From Pseudarthrobacter sp. L1SW (GTDB taxonomy: Bacteria; Actinomycetota; Actinomycetes; Actinomycetales; Micrococcaceae), in assembly GCF_020809045.1 (NCBI RefSeq), contig NZ_CP078079.1, positions 1,674,001 to 1,738,000 of the forward strand: a stretch of 64,000 nucleotides of DNA, read 5' to 3'. This document shows, piece by piece, positions 26,025-36,121 of the stretch. The stretch's first letter is position 1. Every line of letters begins with the position of its first letter. Below the pieces are notes generated by a model. That model was not told where the DNA came from, did not search any database, and was given only the letters and a program-made list of their open reading frames with translations. The translations under genes and the position numbers were made by a program.

Positions 26025-29000
26025 ATGCGGTCAAGTTTCCCGCCCGGTCCCGCCACCCGCTCCGCCATCTACCTGCTTGGACTGCTGGCTGCGCTCAAGG
26101 CGCTGTCACTGGTGCTCATGGGCCAGGCAGTGGCGTCAGTCCTCACCGGACTTGTGGCGGGGGATGCGGGCTGGGCCGGCCAGGTTCCCCTGGGACTGGC
26201 CGGCGTGGTCCTGCGGTCCCTGACCGTCTGGGGACAAGCCGTTGCGGCCCGCCGGGCCGCCCTTGGCATCAAGGAGGAGCTGCGCACCCAGCTCCTGGAA
26301 AGGGCACTGCGGAACGGGGCCAGGGAGGCGGGACCGGCCGACGGCGGACTCGCCGTCCTGGCAACGCGCGGCCTGGACGCCCTGGACAACTACTACACCC
26401 AGTTCCTCCCCGCCCTGGTCAACTGTGCCGCGATCCCGCTGCTCCTGGGGGCCCGGATCCTCTTCGCCGACTGGGTCAGCGCGGTGGTGATTGTCCTGAC
26501 GGTGCCGCTCGTGCCGCTGTTCATGGTGCTGATCGGCCGCTACACCGAGGACAACGTCCGCGAGGCACAGGCCTCGCTGGCACGGCTCTCCGCCCACATG
26601 CTGGAACTGGCAAAAGGCCTGCCCGTCCTGGTGGGACTCGGCAGGGCCACGGCGCAGCGCAAGGCGCTGGAAGAAATCTCGGAGGAATACCGCGCCCGCA
26701 CCACGGGAACCCTGCGCACGGCGTTCCTGTCCGCCCTGGCGCTGGAACTGATCGCCACCATCTCGGTGGCCGTGGTGGCGGTGTTCATCGGCGTCCGGTT
26801 GGTGCACGGCGACATGCCGCTTGAGGCAGGCCTGCTCGCCCTGATCCTGGCACCCGACTGCTATCTTCCGCTGCGTGAACTGGGCACCGCCCACCATGCC
26901 AGCGACGACGGCCGCGTGGCCCTTGCCGAAACCACCGCGGTCACGGAGGCTCCCGAGCCGCGGCCGCTTCCCGCGGCCAAGGCGGGAAGGCCTGGTGCGC
27001 CGCTCACCGTCACCGGCCTGGCCGTGAGCTACAGCGGAAGGTCCGGGCCCGCCGTCGGCCCGCTCACCTTCTCGGCGCCCCAAGGCAGGATCACCGCCTT
27101 GGACGGGGCCAGCGGCGCAGGGAAGAGCACAGTCCTCGGCGTCCTCGCCGGGACCATTGGCGATGGTGCCGGCACCACGGTGTCCGGCGCGGTCCAGGGA
27201 CTTGACCGTGCCGCCCTGGCCTGGGTGCCGCAGCATCCGGTGATGCTCGCGGAAACCGTCCTGGAGGAGGTGGTGCTCTACCTTTCCGGGGACATCCATG
27301 GCGGCCGCGGCCAGGCAGCCGTGCAGGCCGCAGCGCGGGCCTGCCTGGCCCGCGCCGCTGCCGGCCACCTGGCCCGGCAGCACCCCGCAGAACTGAGCCC
27401 TGGCGAGCTGCGGAGGGTCGCCCTGGCGCGTGCCCTGGCGAGGATCGAGGCGGGGGCCACAGTCCTGCTGCTGGACGAGCCCACTGCCCATCTGGATGAC
27501 GCGTCGGCGATGGCCGTCGAGGACGCCATCAGGAGGCTTCGGGGCCGGGTAACCGTCATCCTGGTGGCGCACAACGAACGCACCCGCAACCTGGCAGACC
27601 ACGTTGTGCCCGTGGGGCCGGGCCGAACGGTCACGGCGGCCAGCCACCAACCTGCCGGCCACCAACCTGCCGCGCTGCCGGCGGACGCCGCCCAGGCAGG
27701 ACGTATTGCCCCGGCCGGCCCCGACGCAGGCAAAACGCCCTACAGCCCACCCACGACGGACGCGGGCGCCGCCCCTGCGGCAGCAGAGGGAGCCGGCAAC
27801 CGCGCCACCGCCCGGCTCCTCTCGGCGCTCCTCGCGCCGGTCCGCGGCAAGTTCGCCGCCGCCGCTGCAGTGGGCACGCTCGCGGCGGTCTTTGCCGTGG
27901 CGCTGTCCGGCCTGTCCGGCTGGCTGATCATCCGGGCCAGCGAGCAGCCGCCCATCCTTTACCTGCTGACGGCGATTGTGGGCGTGCGGTTCTTTGGCAT
28001 CGGGCGGGCCGTGCTCCGTTACTGGGAACGGCTCCTCCTCCACGATGCGGTGTTCGCCGCCCTCACCCGGCTCCGCGGGCGGCTGTGGGAGTCACTGAGC
28101 CGCAGGGCGCTCGCCCTCCGCCGCCTGCTCCAGGGCGGCAACGTGCTGGGAACGGTGATTGACGACGTCGATACCGTCCGCGACCTCCTGCCCCGCGTTG
28201 TGCTGCCGCCGCTGACCGCCCTTGCCGTCTCCGCGCTGGCGCTGGCAACCACCGGGCTGCTGGTACCGGCCGCGCTCCCGGCCGTCCTTGCGGCCGCTGC
28301 GGGCAGCCTGTTCCTGGCCCCTGCCGTGGCACTGTGGGCCGACCGGAAATCTGCCAGCGCCGAACAGGTGCTGAGGTCCGGAGTCCTGCGCCGCATTTCC
28401 GCCGCACTTGATGCCAGGGCCGAGCTCCATGCCAACAATGTCGCCTTTCCGGTCCTTGCCGGACTGCGCGCCCAGGACCGCAGGGCCACCCGCGCGTCCC
28501 AGCGCTCGGCCTGGGCGGACGGCCTGGGCCACGCCATCACCACCGCGTCCTGCTGTGCGGCGGCTTTCGCGGCCGCCTGGCTGGCGGCTCCCGCGGTGTC
28601 CGACGGCCGGCTCGAGCCCGCCACGGCGGCGGTTCTGGTGCTGCTGCTCCTCGCGCTGGTGGAACCTTACGCAGCGATGACGACGGCGGTCCGCCAGTTC
28701 CCCGCGCTCCGGACAGTCATGCGGCGGGTTGCGGCCTCCGGCGCACTGGACGCCGACGCCCCGGGTTCCGGGGGCGGCGCTGCCGACGGCCTGCAGGAGG
28801 TGCCTGCCCGGCGCAGCGGTGCTCCCGGCGTCGAAATCGAGAACCTTGCCGCGGCCTGGCCGGGCGGCCTGCCGGTGTTTACCGGGCTGGACGCGGTGGC
28901 GGAACCGGGCCGGTGGCTGGCAGTCACCGGGCCCTCCGGCTCCGGAAAGTCCACCCTGCTCTCGGTCCTGCTGGGCTTCCTTCCGGCCGCTGCGGGAGCT

Positions 29001-29543
29001 GCCCGGGTGACCGGCCGGGCAGCGTGGTGCCCGCAGGAGGCCCACCTCTTCGACTCGACCATCCGCGGCAACCTGCTGCTCGGCAGGCCTTCCTCCGATG
29101 ACCGGACTGCCGGCGGCGGAACCGGCGGAGCCGGCGGCGACAATGAACTCCGCGATGTGCTGGCGTCCGTCGGGCTGTCCGGCCTGGTGGAGCGGCTGCC
29201 GGCCGGCCTGGACACCAGGATCGGTCCCGGCGGGGCGTTCCTGAGCGGAGGGGAGCGCCAGCGCCTGGCGGTGGCCCGCACGCTGATGACGGGTGCGGAG
29301 GTCATCCTGCTGGATGAGCCGACGGCCCACTTGGATGCGGAATCTGCGCGGACGATGCTGGCCGACCTGCGCACAGGCCTGCGGGACCGCACGGTGGTGC
29401 TGGTGACCCACAACCCTGCCGATGTCCATCCGGAGGATGCGAGGCTGGTGCTGGCCGGATCCGGGGACGCCGGAGGTGCAGGACGCAATGGTGCGCCGGC
29501 GTATGCCGCCGTGGCGGAAGGTGCTCAGCCGTCCACGTCGTGA
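26025..29543 (+). CDS. cydDC: Fused CydDC thiol ABC exporter
   Basis: 1172 aa, the length of CydD plus CydC. It exports cysteine/glutathione, required for cytochrome bd assembly, though heme binding has also been proposed for the family. The first half has a six-helix domain (about 15-285) and an ATPase with Walker A GASGAGKST (about 361), signature LSPGELRR and Walker B VLLLDEPTAHLDD. The second membrane domain starts near 600. The second ATPase has Walker A GPSGSGKST (about 968), LSGGERQR and VILLDEPTAHLD. The halves are joined by an Ala/Pro-rich linker (about 535-590). The first signature is slightly degenerate (LSPGE). It starts 1 bp after the cydB stop, and its last 19 bp overlap the convergent DinB gene. 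Confidence 0.95.
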   Translation: MRSSFPPGPATRSAIYLLGLLAALKALSLVLMGQAVASVLTGLVAGDAGWAGQVPLGLAGVVLRSLTVWGQAVAARRAALGIKEELRTQLLERALRNGAREAGPADGGLAVLATRGLDALDNYYTQFLPALVNCAAIPLLLGARILFADWVSAVVIVLTVPLVPLFMVLIGRYTEDNVREAQASLARLSAHMLELAKGLPVLVGLGRATAQRKALEEISEEYRARTTGTLRTAFLSALALELIATISVAVVAVFIGVRLVHGDMPLEAGLLALILAPDCYLPLRELGTAHHASDDGRVALAETTAVTEAPEPRPLPAAKAGRPGAPLTVTGLAVSYSGRSGPAVGPLTFSAPQGRITALDGASGAGKSTVLGVLAGTIGDGAGTTVSGAVQGLDRAALAWVPQHPVMLAETVLEEVVLYLSGDIHGGRGQAAVQAAARACLARAAAGHLARQHPAELSPGELRRVALARALARIEAGATVLLLDEPTAHLDDASAMAVEDAIRRLRGRVTVILVAHNERTRNLADHVVPVGPGRTVTAASHQPAGHQPAALPADAAQAGRIAPAGPDAGKTPYSPPTTDAGAAPAAAEGAGNRATARLLSALLAPVRGKFAAAAAVGTLAAVFAVALSGLSGWLIIRASEQPPILYLLTAIVGVRFFGIGRAVLRYWERLLLHDAVFAALTRLRGRLWESLSRRALALRRLLQGGNVLGTVIDDVDTVRDLLPRVVLPPLTALAVSALALATTGLLVPAALPAVLAAAAGSLFLAPAVALWADRKSASAEQVLRSGVLRRISAALDARAELHANNVAFPVLAGLRAQDRRATRASQRSAWADGLGHAITTASCCAAAFAAAWLAAPAVSDGRLEPATAAVLVLLLLALVEPYAAMTTAVRQFPALRTVMRRVAASGALDADAPGSGGGAADGLQEVPARRSGAPGVEIENLAAAWPGGLPVFTGLDAVAEPGRWLAVTGPSGSGKSTLLSVLLGFLPAAAGAARVTGRAAWCPQEAHLFDSTIRGNLLLGRPSSDDRTAGGGTGGAGGDNELRDVLASVGLSGLVERLPAGLDTRIGPGGAFLSGGERQRLAVARTLMTGAEVILLDEPTAHLDAESARTMLADLRTGLRDRTVVLVTHNPADVHPEDARLVLAGSGDAGGAGRNGAPAYAAVAEGAQPSTS

Positions 29544-30043
29544 AGGTGGTGGACGACGTCGTGCAGGAAATACTGGGCCAGCGTCAGTACGGTGAATTCG
29601 GCGCCGTTGCTGCGCAGCCCTTTCCGTCCCCACTCAGCTTGGCGGACGCCGGCAAAGGATTCCGCCACCTGCTTGCCTTCCGCGGCCAGCTCGGCGCTGA
29701 CTACGGCGGGATCGGCGTTGGCGTAGTCCTTGTCCAGCGCTGTCTGGTCCTGGTCCCAGTTCTCGAACCGTGCGCCGTCCGTATCCAGCATGAGGTTGAG
29801 CCTCTGGTCAAAGAGGCTGAAGACGTCCCGGACGTGGCAGGCGTACTCCAGCGCCGACCAGGTGTGCTCATTCGGGCGCTCGGCAGCGTCCGGCCTGCGC
29901 AGGACGGCCCGCCAGCGGGGGAGCATGTTTTCGATGGTCCCGGGGACCGTTGACGGGGTGACCGTGGAAGCGTCAAAAGAGCATTCCGGGCAGGGACGGG
30001 TCAGGACCCAGGTCCAGTCCTTCTCATCAGGAACGATAGGCAT
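29525..30043 (-). CDS. DinB superfamily protein
   Basis: 172 aa. It is a four-helix-bundle metal-binding protein of the DinB/YfiT type: HTWSALEYACHVRDVFSLFDQRL gives a His ligand, and YFLHDVVHHLHDV at the C-terminus gives the others. An N-terminal CPECSFD motif precedes it. The exact reaction is unknown; relatives are thiol transferases that use bacillithiol or mycothiol. It lies 9 bp downstream of parC on the same strand. A TAGACT box ends 6 nt before the ATG; its TAG is also the parC stop codon, so it may be chance. Confidence 0.85.
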   Translation of the reverse strand: MPIVPDEKDWTWVLTRPCPECSFDASTVTPSTVPGTIENMLPRWRAVLRRPDAAERPNEHTWSALEYACHVRDVFSLFDQRLNLMLDTDGARFENWDQDQTALDKDYANADPAVVSAELAAEGKQVAESFAGVRQAEWGRKGLRSNGAEFTVLTLAQYFLHDVVHHLHDVDG

Positions 30044-30052
30044 GAAAGCAGT

Positions 30053-32563
30053 CTAGGCGGGATCGGGCCAGGCCATGGCAGGACCCACCACATCCACCGG
30101 CTGGGAGAGCGGGACGCCGGATCCGTCCCGGCGGCCGTGCTCCTGCGGCAGGGACCTGGCAACCCCGGCAGCCGACGACGCCTTGGCCGGGCCGTGGCCA
30201 GCCCAGGCCAGCAGCAGCGTGTCCTCGCCCTTCAGGAAGCGGTGGGCCCGCACACCCGCCGTGGCGCGGCCCTTCACCGGGTACTCGGAGAACGCCGTCA
30301 CCTTGGCCGTGCCGGGGGCGGTGCCGGGAAGGGCTCCGGTGGTCCCCGCGATTGTGACCACGACGGCGGCCTCGTCCTTGGGCTGGACGGCGCCGAAGTA
30401 CACCACCCGGTCCCCGGCCGCGAGCTTGATCCCGGCCATGCCGCCTGCGGTGCGTCCCTGCGGCCGCACGCCGGCGGCGGCGAACTTGAGCAGCTGCGCC
30501 TGGCTGGTCACGAACACCAGCTCGGCATCGTCGGCTCCCGCAGGCACCACATTGACCACAACGTCCTTGTCCTTCAGGGAAATGACGTCCCAGTCTTCCC
30601 TGTTCAGGGGATAGTCCGGCTGCACGCGCTTGACCACTCCCTGCGCCGTGCCGATGGCGAGTACTTCGTCCAGCGGGACGAACGCCACCAGTGTTTCCCC
30701 CTTCAACAGGGTCAGGAAGTCCTTGGCCGGAACCCCGCCCGCGAGGTTCGGCAGCCCCGAGACGGGGGGCAGCACGGGCATGTCCATCACCTGCAGGCGC
30801 AGCATGCGCCCCTGCGAGGTGACCGCGGCGATCTCGCCCCGCGCCGAGGTCCTGACCACGGACGTGTACACATCGTGCTTGGCCCGGGGTCCGGCCTCCG
30901 CCAGCGGCTCCTGGTTGCTGGTCCGGGCCACCTGCCCGGATGCGGTCAGGATGGCCCAGCAGGGGTCGTCCGCAATTTCCAGGGCCAGCGGCGCGGCCTT
31001 GCCCTTCCTGCCGTTGGCCCCGGAAAGTTCGGCGGCCACGGTGGGGGCCACGGCCTCCGATTCCAGCAGGACCGTCCGGCGCGGGGTGCCGTGCTCTTCG
31101 GCGAGGGCGCCCAGTTCGTCGGAGACGAGCGTGCGCAGCCGCTCCTCTGAACCCAGGATCGCCTCCAGCTCCGCGATCTCGCGGCGCAGCTCGTCCTGTT
31201 CCTTCTCGAGCTCGATCCGCGAGTACTTGGTCAGCTGCCGCAGCCGGAGCTCCAGGATGTAGTTCGCCTGGATTTCCGTGAGGTCGTAAATGGACATCAG
31301 CCGCGCCCGGGCGGCGGCGGCCTCATCGGAGGACCGGATGATCTGGATGACCTCGTCGATGTCCACGATGGCGATAAGGAGGCCCTCCACCAGGTGGAGG
31401 CGGTCCTTCTTCTTCCCCAGCCGGAACACGGTCCGGCGGCGGACCACATCGATCCTGTGGTTCACGTACACGCTCAGCAGCTGCACCAGACCCAGGGTCT
31501 GCGGCTGCCCGTCCACCAGGGTGACGTTGTTGATGCCGAAGGAGTCCTCCATCGGCGAGTAGCGGTAGAGCTGCTGGAGCACCGCGTTGGGGTTGAAGCC
31601 GTTCTTGAGTTCGATGACCAGCCGCAGGCCGTGCTTGCGGTCCGTCAGGTCCACGATGTCGCTGATGCCCGTCAGCTTCTTGGCGTTGACGGCGTCCTTG
31701 ATCTTCTCTATGACCTTCTCCGGACCCACCATGTAGGGGAGCTCGGTGACCACCAGGCCGGTCCGGCGTGCGGAAAGCTGTTCCACCTCCACCTTGGCCC
31801 GGGTCTTGAAGGATCCGCGCCCGGTGGCGTAGGCGTCGCGGATGCCGTCCAGGCCCACGATCCGGCCGCCGCTGGGGAGGTCCGGGCCGGGCACGAAGCG
31901 CATGAGGTCGTCCAGCGTCGCGTCCGGGTTGGCGATCAGGTGCCGTGCGGCGGAGATGACCTCCACCAGGTTGTGCGGGGCCATGTTGGTGGCCATGCCG
32001 ACGGCGATGCCGGTGGCGCCGTTGACCAGCAGGTTGGGGAAGGCCGCGGGCAGGACGTCCGGCTGGGTCAGCTGGTTGTCATAGTTGGGGACAAAATCCA
32101 CCACGTTTTCATCGAGGTGGTCGGTGAGCGTGAGGGCGGCCGCCGCCAGCCGCGCCTCGGTGTACCGCGGTGCTGCAGGGCCGTCGTCGAGCGAGCCGAA
32201 GTTGCCGTGCCCGTCGATGAGCGGCAGCCGCAGCGAGAAGTCCTGCGCCATGCGCACCATGGCGTCGTAGATGGCGGTATCGCCGTGCGGGTGCAGCTTG
32301 CCCATGACCTCGCCCACCACTCGGGCGCTCTTCACGTGGCCGCGGTCCGGGCGCAGGCCCATGTCGCTCATCATGTAAAGGATGCGGCGCTGCACCGGCT
32401 TAAGCCCGTCCCGGGCGTCGGGGAGGGCCCGCGAGTAGATCACCGAATACGCGTACTCCAGGAAGGACCCCTCCATTTCGGAGGTGACATCGATGTCCAC
32501 GATGTTCTCCGTGTAGGGGGTGCTGTCTTCCACGGTGGGGGCGGGGGTTTGGCGGCGGGCCAT
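30053..32563 (-). CDS. parC: DNA topoisomerase IV subunit A (GyrA/ParC family)
   Basis: 836 aa. The breakage-reunion domain has [41 protein letters not shown] and the catalytic Tyr134 in [11 protein letters not shown] coiled-coil region ([14 protein letters not shown]) and a beta-pinwheel C-terminal domain of low similarity follow. There is no clear GyrA box (QRRGGKG), which favours topoisomerase IV over gyrase. Start at 32563, chosen because AGAAGGA lies upstream and because [23 protein letters not shown] fits. The frame extends 17 codons further with no support. It pairs with parE at 19531-21639. Confidence 0.92.
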   Translation of the reverse strand: MARRQTPAPTVEDSTPYTENIVDIDVTSEMEGSFLEYAYSVIYSRALPDARDGLKPVQRRILYMMSDMGLRPDRGHVKSARVVGEVMGKLHPHGDTAIYDAMVRMAQDFSLRLPLIDGHGNFGSLDDGPAAPRYTEARLAAAALTLTDHLDENVVDFVPNYDNQLTQPDVLPAAFPNLLVNGATGIAVGMATNMAPHNLVEVISAARHLIANPDATLDDLMRFVPGPDLPSGGRIVGLDGIRDAYATGRGSFKTRAKVEVEQLSARRTGLVVTELPYMVGPEKVIEKIKDAVNAKKLTGISDIVDLTDRKHGLRLVIELKNGFNPNAVLQQLYRYSPMEDSFGINNVTLVDGQPQTLGLVQLLSVYVNHRIDVVRRRTVFRLGKKKDRLHLVEGLLIAIVDIDEVIQIIRSSDEAAAARARLMSIYDLTEIQANYILELRLRQLTKYSRIELEKEQDELRREIAELEAILGSEERLRTLVSDELGALAEEHGTPRRTVLLESEAVAPTVAAELSGANGRKGKAAPLALEIADDPCWAILTASGQVARTSNQEPLAEAGPRAKHDVYTSVVRTSARGEIAAVTSQGRMLRLQVMDMPVLPPVSGLPNLAGGVPAKDFLTLLKGETLVAFVPLDEVLAIGTAQGVVKRVQPDYPLNREDWDVISLKDKDVVVNVVPAGADDAELVFVTSQAQLLKFAAAGVRPQGRTAGGMAGIKLAAGDRVVYFGAVQPKDEAAVVVTIAGTTGALPGTAPGTAKVTAFSEYPVKGRATAGVRAHRFLKGEDTLLLAWAGHGPAKASSAAGVARSLPQEHGRRDGSGVPLSQPVDVVGPAMAWPDPA

Positions 32564-32640
32564 GGGGTTGGTGAATCCTTCTGGAGTGCTGTGCAATCGG
32601 TTTATTCTGCGCAAGCGGCGGTGCTGCGGGAGTTTTTGGC

Positions 32641-32646
32641 TAGGCT
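32641..32646 (+). promoter_or_regulatory. -10 box of the GNAT/acyl-CoA synthetase gene, leaderless type
   Basis: TAGGCT (TANNNT) ends 6 nt before the ATG at 32653, and there is no Shine-Dalgarno. Confidence 0.6.
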
Positions 32647-32652
32647 AAGCCT

Positions 32653-35337
32653 ATGGTGGATCAGCCCGTGGACGGCGAATATCCGGAACATTGGGAAGCC
32701 GATGTCGTCCTGCGCGACGGCGGAACCGCGCATCTGCGGCCCATCCATCCCTCTGACGCGGACGCTGTCCAGGCGTTCCACATGGGGCAGTCGCAGAATT
32801 CAATCTACATGCGCTTCTTCGCGTTCAAGGCCAAACTCTCCAGCAAGGAGCTCAAGCGGTTCACCGAGGTGGACTACCGGGACCGCGTGGCGTTCGTCAT
32901 CACCATCGGCGGCGAAATCGTGGGCATCGGCCGGTATGACCGCCTCGACGACCCCACCGAGGCGGAAGTGGCGTTCAACATCGCGGACGCCCACCAGGGG
33001 AGGGGCATCGGCTCCATCCTGCTGGAACACCTTGCCGCCGCCGCCCACGAGAACGGCATCCGCCGCTTCAGCGCCGAGGTGCTCCCGGAAAACCGCAAGA
33101 TGCTGATGGTCTTTTCCGACGCCGGCTATGACGTCAAACGGCACTTTGACGACGGCGTCGTGAGCCTGGAGTTCAACATCGACCCCACCGAAAAATCCCG
33201 GGCCGTGATGGAATCCCGCGAGCACCGCGCAGAGGCGAGGAGCGTCCGCGACCTGCTGACGCCGTCGTCCGTGGCCGTCATCGGTGCCAGCCGCAAATGG
33301 GGGACGGTGGGCTACCAGCTGCTGGAGCACATCATTGAGGGCGGCTTTTCCGGACGGGTGTATGCCATCAACCCCGAGGCGCTGGAACTGGCGGGCATGA
33401 TGTCCTTCGGCAAGCTCTCTGAAGTCCCCGAGCCCGTCCAGCTTGCGGTGGTGGCCGTCCCCTATGAGGAGGTAGCCGCCGTCGTGGCCGACTGTGCCGC
33501 AGCCGGGGTCAAGGGGCTGGTGGTTGCGTCAGCGGGCTTCGCGGACGACGGCGAACGCGGCCTCGCGAGGCAGCGGGACCTGGTGCGGCAGGCCCGCGCC
33601 AACGGCATGCGGGTAATAGGGCCGGCGTCGCTGGGAATCGTGAACACGCACCCCGACGTGTCCCTGAACGCTTCCATGGCGCCCTCGCTGCCGCTGCGGG
33701 GCGGCCTGGGCCTGTTCTCGCAGTCTGCCGCCATCGGCGTCTCGCTCTATGCCGCCTCCAGCAGGCGGCGGCTGGGCCTGTCCACCTTCCTCTCCGCCGG
33801 GAACCGTGCCGATGTGTCCGGTAACGACATGATGCAGTACTGGGAGGACGACGCCGACACTTCGGCCGTGGGCCTCTACCTGGAATCGATCGGCAATCCG
33901 CGCAAGTTTTCCCGGCTGGCCCGCCGGCTGGCGCGCATCAAGCCGGTGATCGTGGCGAAGTCCGACGCCATGGGGCTGCGGCTGCCGCCGGGGCATGCCG
34001 TCCGGACCACCCAAGCGCCGGCCGGGGCCCTCGACGCCATGCTGCGCCAGTCCGGCGTCATCCGGGTGGAAACCATAGAGCAGCTGGTGGATGTTGCGCA
34101 GGTCGTCTCCGGCCAGCCGCTCCCGGCCGGGCCCGGCCTGGCCATCTTCAGCAACTCCCAGGCGCTGGGGAAGGTGGTGGCGGACAGTGCCTCCTCGCAC
34201 GGCCTCGGCATCGGCCAGATGGTGGCGGGGGTGGACCTCGACGCCGGCCAGTCAGTTGCCCTTCCGGCCCTGCGGTCGGCGCTGCTCGCCGCGCTGGAGT
34301 CCGACGCCGTCCACGCGGCCGTTGCCGCACTGCTCCCGGCCCGCGGGCTCACCGTGGACAGCATCGCCGAAGTACTTGCCGAATGCTCCGTGAAGTCCGG
34401 AAAGCCCGTGGTGGCCGCCTTTACCGGGATACTCGATCCGTCGGTCTACGTCGAAGGCATGGTGGGGACGGGGGAGCGTGCCGTGCCCTGCTTTTCCAAT
34501 CCGGGCGCTGCCGTGGCCGCGCTCGCGGCCGTGGTGCGGTATTCCGAGTGGGTCTCGCGCGACCACGGGCACTTCGTTGAACCGGAAGGCTGCGATCCGC
34601 AGCGCGCCCGGGACGAACTCGAGGCCCACCTCCGGGATGTAAGGGGTGAGCAGCTCAAGCAGCTGGACCCCGCGGCCACGCGTTCCCTCCTGGGCCACTA
34701 CGGCATCACCGTGCTGCCCTCGGTCGGCTTCGACACCCCCGACGAGGCGGTGGCGGCCGCGGAGGCCCTCGGCTGGCCGGTAGCGTTGAAAACCACCGAT
34801 CCTTCCCTGCGCCACCGGCTTGACCTCGGGGGAGTGCGGCTGGACATCCAGGACGCCGAGTCCCTGCGGCTGAACGTGCTGCAGATGCGCCGGACCCTCT
34901 CCCGTTACGGCGACCCTGCCCTGGAGGTGCAGACCATGGCACCCGTCGGGCAGGCCTGTACCTTCAGGGCCATCGAGGACCCGCTCCTGGGACCGGTCAT
35001 CTCCTTCGGCCTGGCCGGCGACGCCGTCAACCTGCTGGATGACTGGGCGCACCGGGTGCCGCCGCTGTCCGCGGCGGACGTGCACGACTTCATCCGCGGA
35101 CCGCGGGCGGCCCGGAAGCTGTTCGGCTACCAGGGCCTGCCCGCGGTGGACGTCGCCGCACTCGAGGACCTGGCCGGCAGGCTCGCGTGGCTGAAGGACA
35201 GCCATCCGGAAATCGCCCTGCTGGAGTTCAATCCCGTGCTGTGCGGGGCTTCCGGAGCGGTGATCCTGGCCGCGGACGTCCGGATCGGCAACGCGGCCCA
35301 GCGCACGGACAGCGCCCGCCGCGCCATGCTCGGCTGA
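32653..35337 (+). CDS. GNAT acetyltransferase fused to an NDP-forming acyl-CoA synthetase-like protein
   Basis: 894 aa. An N-terminal GNAT domain (about 15-180, acetyl-CoA loop AHQGRGIGSILLEHLA) is followed by a CoA-binding Rossmann domain (SVAVIGASRKWGTVGYQLLEHI), two CoA-ligase domains (LFSQSAAIGVSLYAASS), and a C-terminal ATP-grasp domain (EALGWPVALKTTDPSLRHRLDLGGV). Escherichia coli Pat has the GNAT domain at the C-terminus; here it is at the N-terminus, as in a Streptomyces type. Known relatives acetylate lysines, notably on acetyl-CoA synthetase; the synthetase part usually lacks activity and may sense acyl-CoA. The start is supported by the TAGGCT promoter box. It is divergent from parC. 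Confidence 0.9.
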   Translation: MVDQPVDGEYPEHWEADVVLRDGGTAHLRPIHPSDADAVQAFHMGQSQNSIYMRFFAFKAKLSSKELKRFTEVDYRDRVAFVITIGGEIVGIGRYDRLDDPTEAEVAFNIADAHQGRGIGSILLEHLAAAAHENGIRRFSAEVLPENRKMLMVFSDAGYDVKRHFDDGVVSLEFNIDPTEKSRAVMESREHRAEARSVRDLLTPSSVAVIGASRKWGTVGYQLLEHIIEGGFSGRVYAINPEALELAGMMSFGKLSEVPEPVQLAVVAVPYEEVAAVVADCAAAGVKGLVVASAGFADDGERGLARQRDLVRQARANGMRVIGPASLGIVNTHPDVSLNASMAPSLPLRGGLGLFSQSAAIGVSLYAASSRRRLGLSTFLSAGNRADVSGNDMMQYWEDDADTSAVGLYLESIGNPRKFSRLARRLARIKPVIVAKSDAMGLRLPPGHAVRTTQAPAGALDAMLRQSGVIRVETIEQLVDVAQVVSGQPLPAGPGLAIFSNSQALGKVVADSASSHGLGIGQMVAGVDLDAGQSVALPALRSALLAALESDAVHAAVAALLPARGLTVDSIAEVLAECSVKSGKPVVAAFTGILDPSVYVEGMVGTGERAVPCFSNPGAAVAALAAVVRYSEWVSRDHGHFVEPEGCDPQRARDELEAHLRDVRGEQLKQLDPAATRSLLGHYGITVLPSVGFDTPDEAVAAAEALGWPVALKTTDPSLRHRLDLGGVRLDIQDAESLRLNVLQMRRTLSRYGDPALEVQTMAPVGQACTFRAIEDPLLGPVISFGLAGDAVNLLDDWAHRVPPLSAADVHDFIRGPRAARKLFGYQGLPAVDVAALEDLAGRLAWLKDSHPEIALLEFNPVLCGASGAVILAADVRIGNAAQRTDSARRAMLG

Positions 35338-35379
35338 CGCGGTTAGCAATGTGACCGGCCCATCTGTGAAAATGGGGGA

Positions 35380-36120
35380 ATGAGCTCACAGCCTCCCGCG
35401 TCGGCGCCCGAAACGCCCGGCAATGAAAACCAGGCAGTCCGCCACAGCTCACACAACCACGGTGCCCAGGGCCAAAGCCTGGACGGCGCACTGCAGAAGG
35501 CCGGTTTCTATCCCCGCCTGGTTGCCGACGTTGTTGACGACGCCCTGGACGGCCGCGACTGCGTAGCCCACCTGGTGCACCTGGAAACACACTTTGACCG
35601 GGCCGAGGTCCGGCGCCACATCACCGTCCTGGTGCTGACTGCGGACATGCTGGTGATCACCCACGTGGACGACCAGCAGCTTGACGAGGCCGGCGAACAG
35701 ATCGTGGCCCAGATCTCCACGGAGTCCGTTCCCGTGGCGCAGATCCGCTCCGTGGTGCTCAGCTACATGTACGCGCAGCCGCAGAACTACAAGCCATCGG
35801 ATCCCGTGCGCGAGGTGACGCTGTCCATCGCCTGGTCCGGCGGCCAGCGGCTGGATATGGGTCCAGCCAGCTGCGGGGATCCCCAGTGCGAAGCCGACCA
35901 CGGCTACAGCGGCACCATTGCCCAGGAAGACATCGTCCTCCGGATCAGTGCCGAGGCGGATGGGCTGCAGGCAGTCCAGGACGCCAAGCTTTTTGCCCGC
36001 GCGCTGCGCGCAGTGAACACAGGTTCCGCCGCTCCGGCGCCGCATGTCCAGTCCCTCCCTCCGCGGCCGCGTCCGGGTGTGTTCGGCAACCGGCTGAGCC
36101 GCGGGCATCAGCAGCGCTGA
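35380..36120 (+). CDS. DUF5998 family protein
   Basis: 246 aa. DGALQKAGFYPRLVADVVDDAL and HITVLVLTADMLVITHVDDQQLD match the actinobacterial family DUF5998. The middle has a CGDPQCEADHGYSGT segment with possible metal-binding Cys and His. The C-terminus is disordered, Pro- and Arg-rich. Function is unknown. It sits 1 bp upstream of the phosphatase-superfamily gene and was probably co-transcribed with it and thymidine kinase. GAAAAT with an upstream TG (an extended -10) ends 6 nt before the ATG, so it may be leaderless. Confidence 0.85.
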   Translation: MSSQPPASAPETPGNENQAVRHSSHNHGAQGQSLDGALQKAGFYPRLVADVVDDALDGRDCVAHLVHLETHFDRAEVRRHITVLVLTADMLVITHVDDQQLDEAGEQIVAQISTESVPVAQIRSVVLSYMYAQPQNYKPSDPVREVTLSIAWSGGQRLDMGPASCGDPQCEADHGYSGTIAQEDIVLRISAEADGLQAVQDAKLFARALRAVNTGSAAPAPHVQSLPPRPRPGVFGNRLSRGHQQR

Positions 36121-36121
36121 G

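Noticed and set aside
26136..28043. 635-codon minus-strand open frame across cydDC
   Set aside because: Antisense to intact ABC motifs; no recognisable domain.
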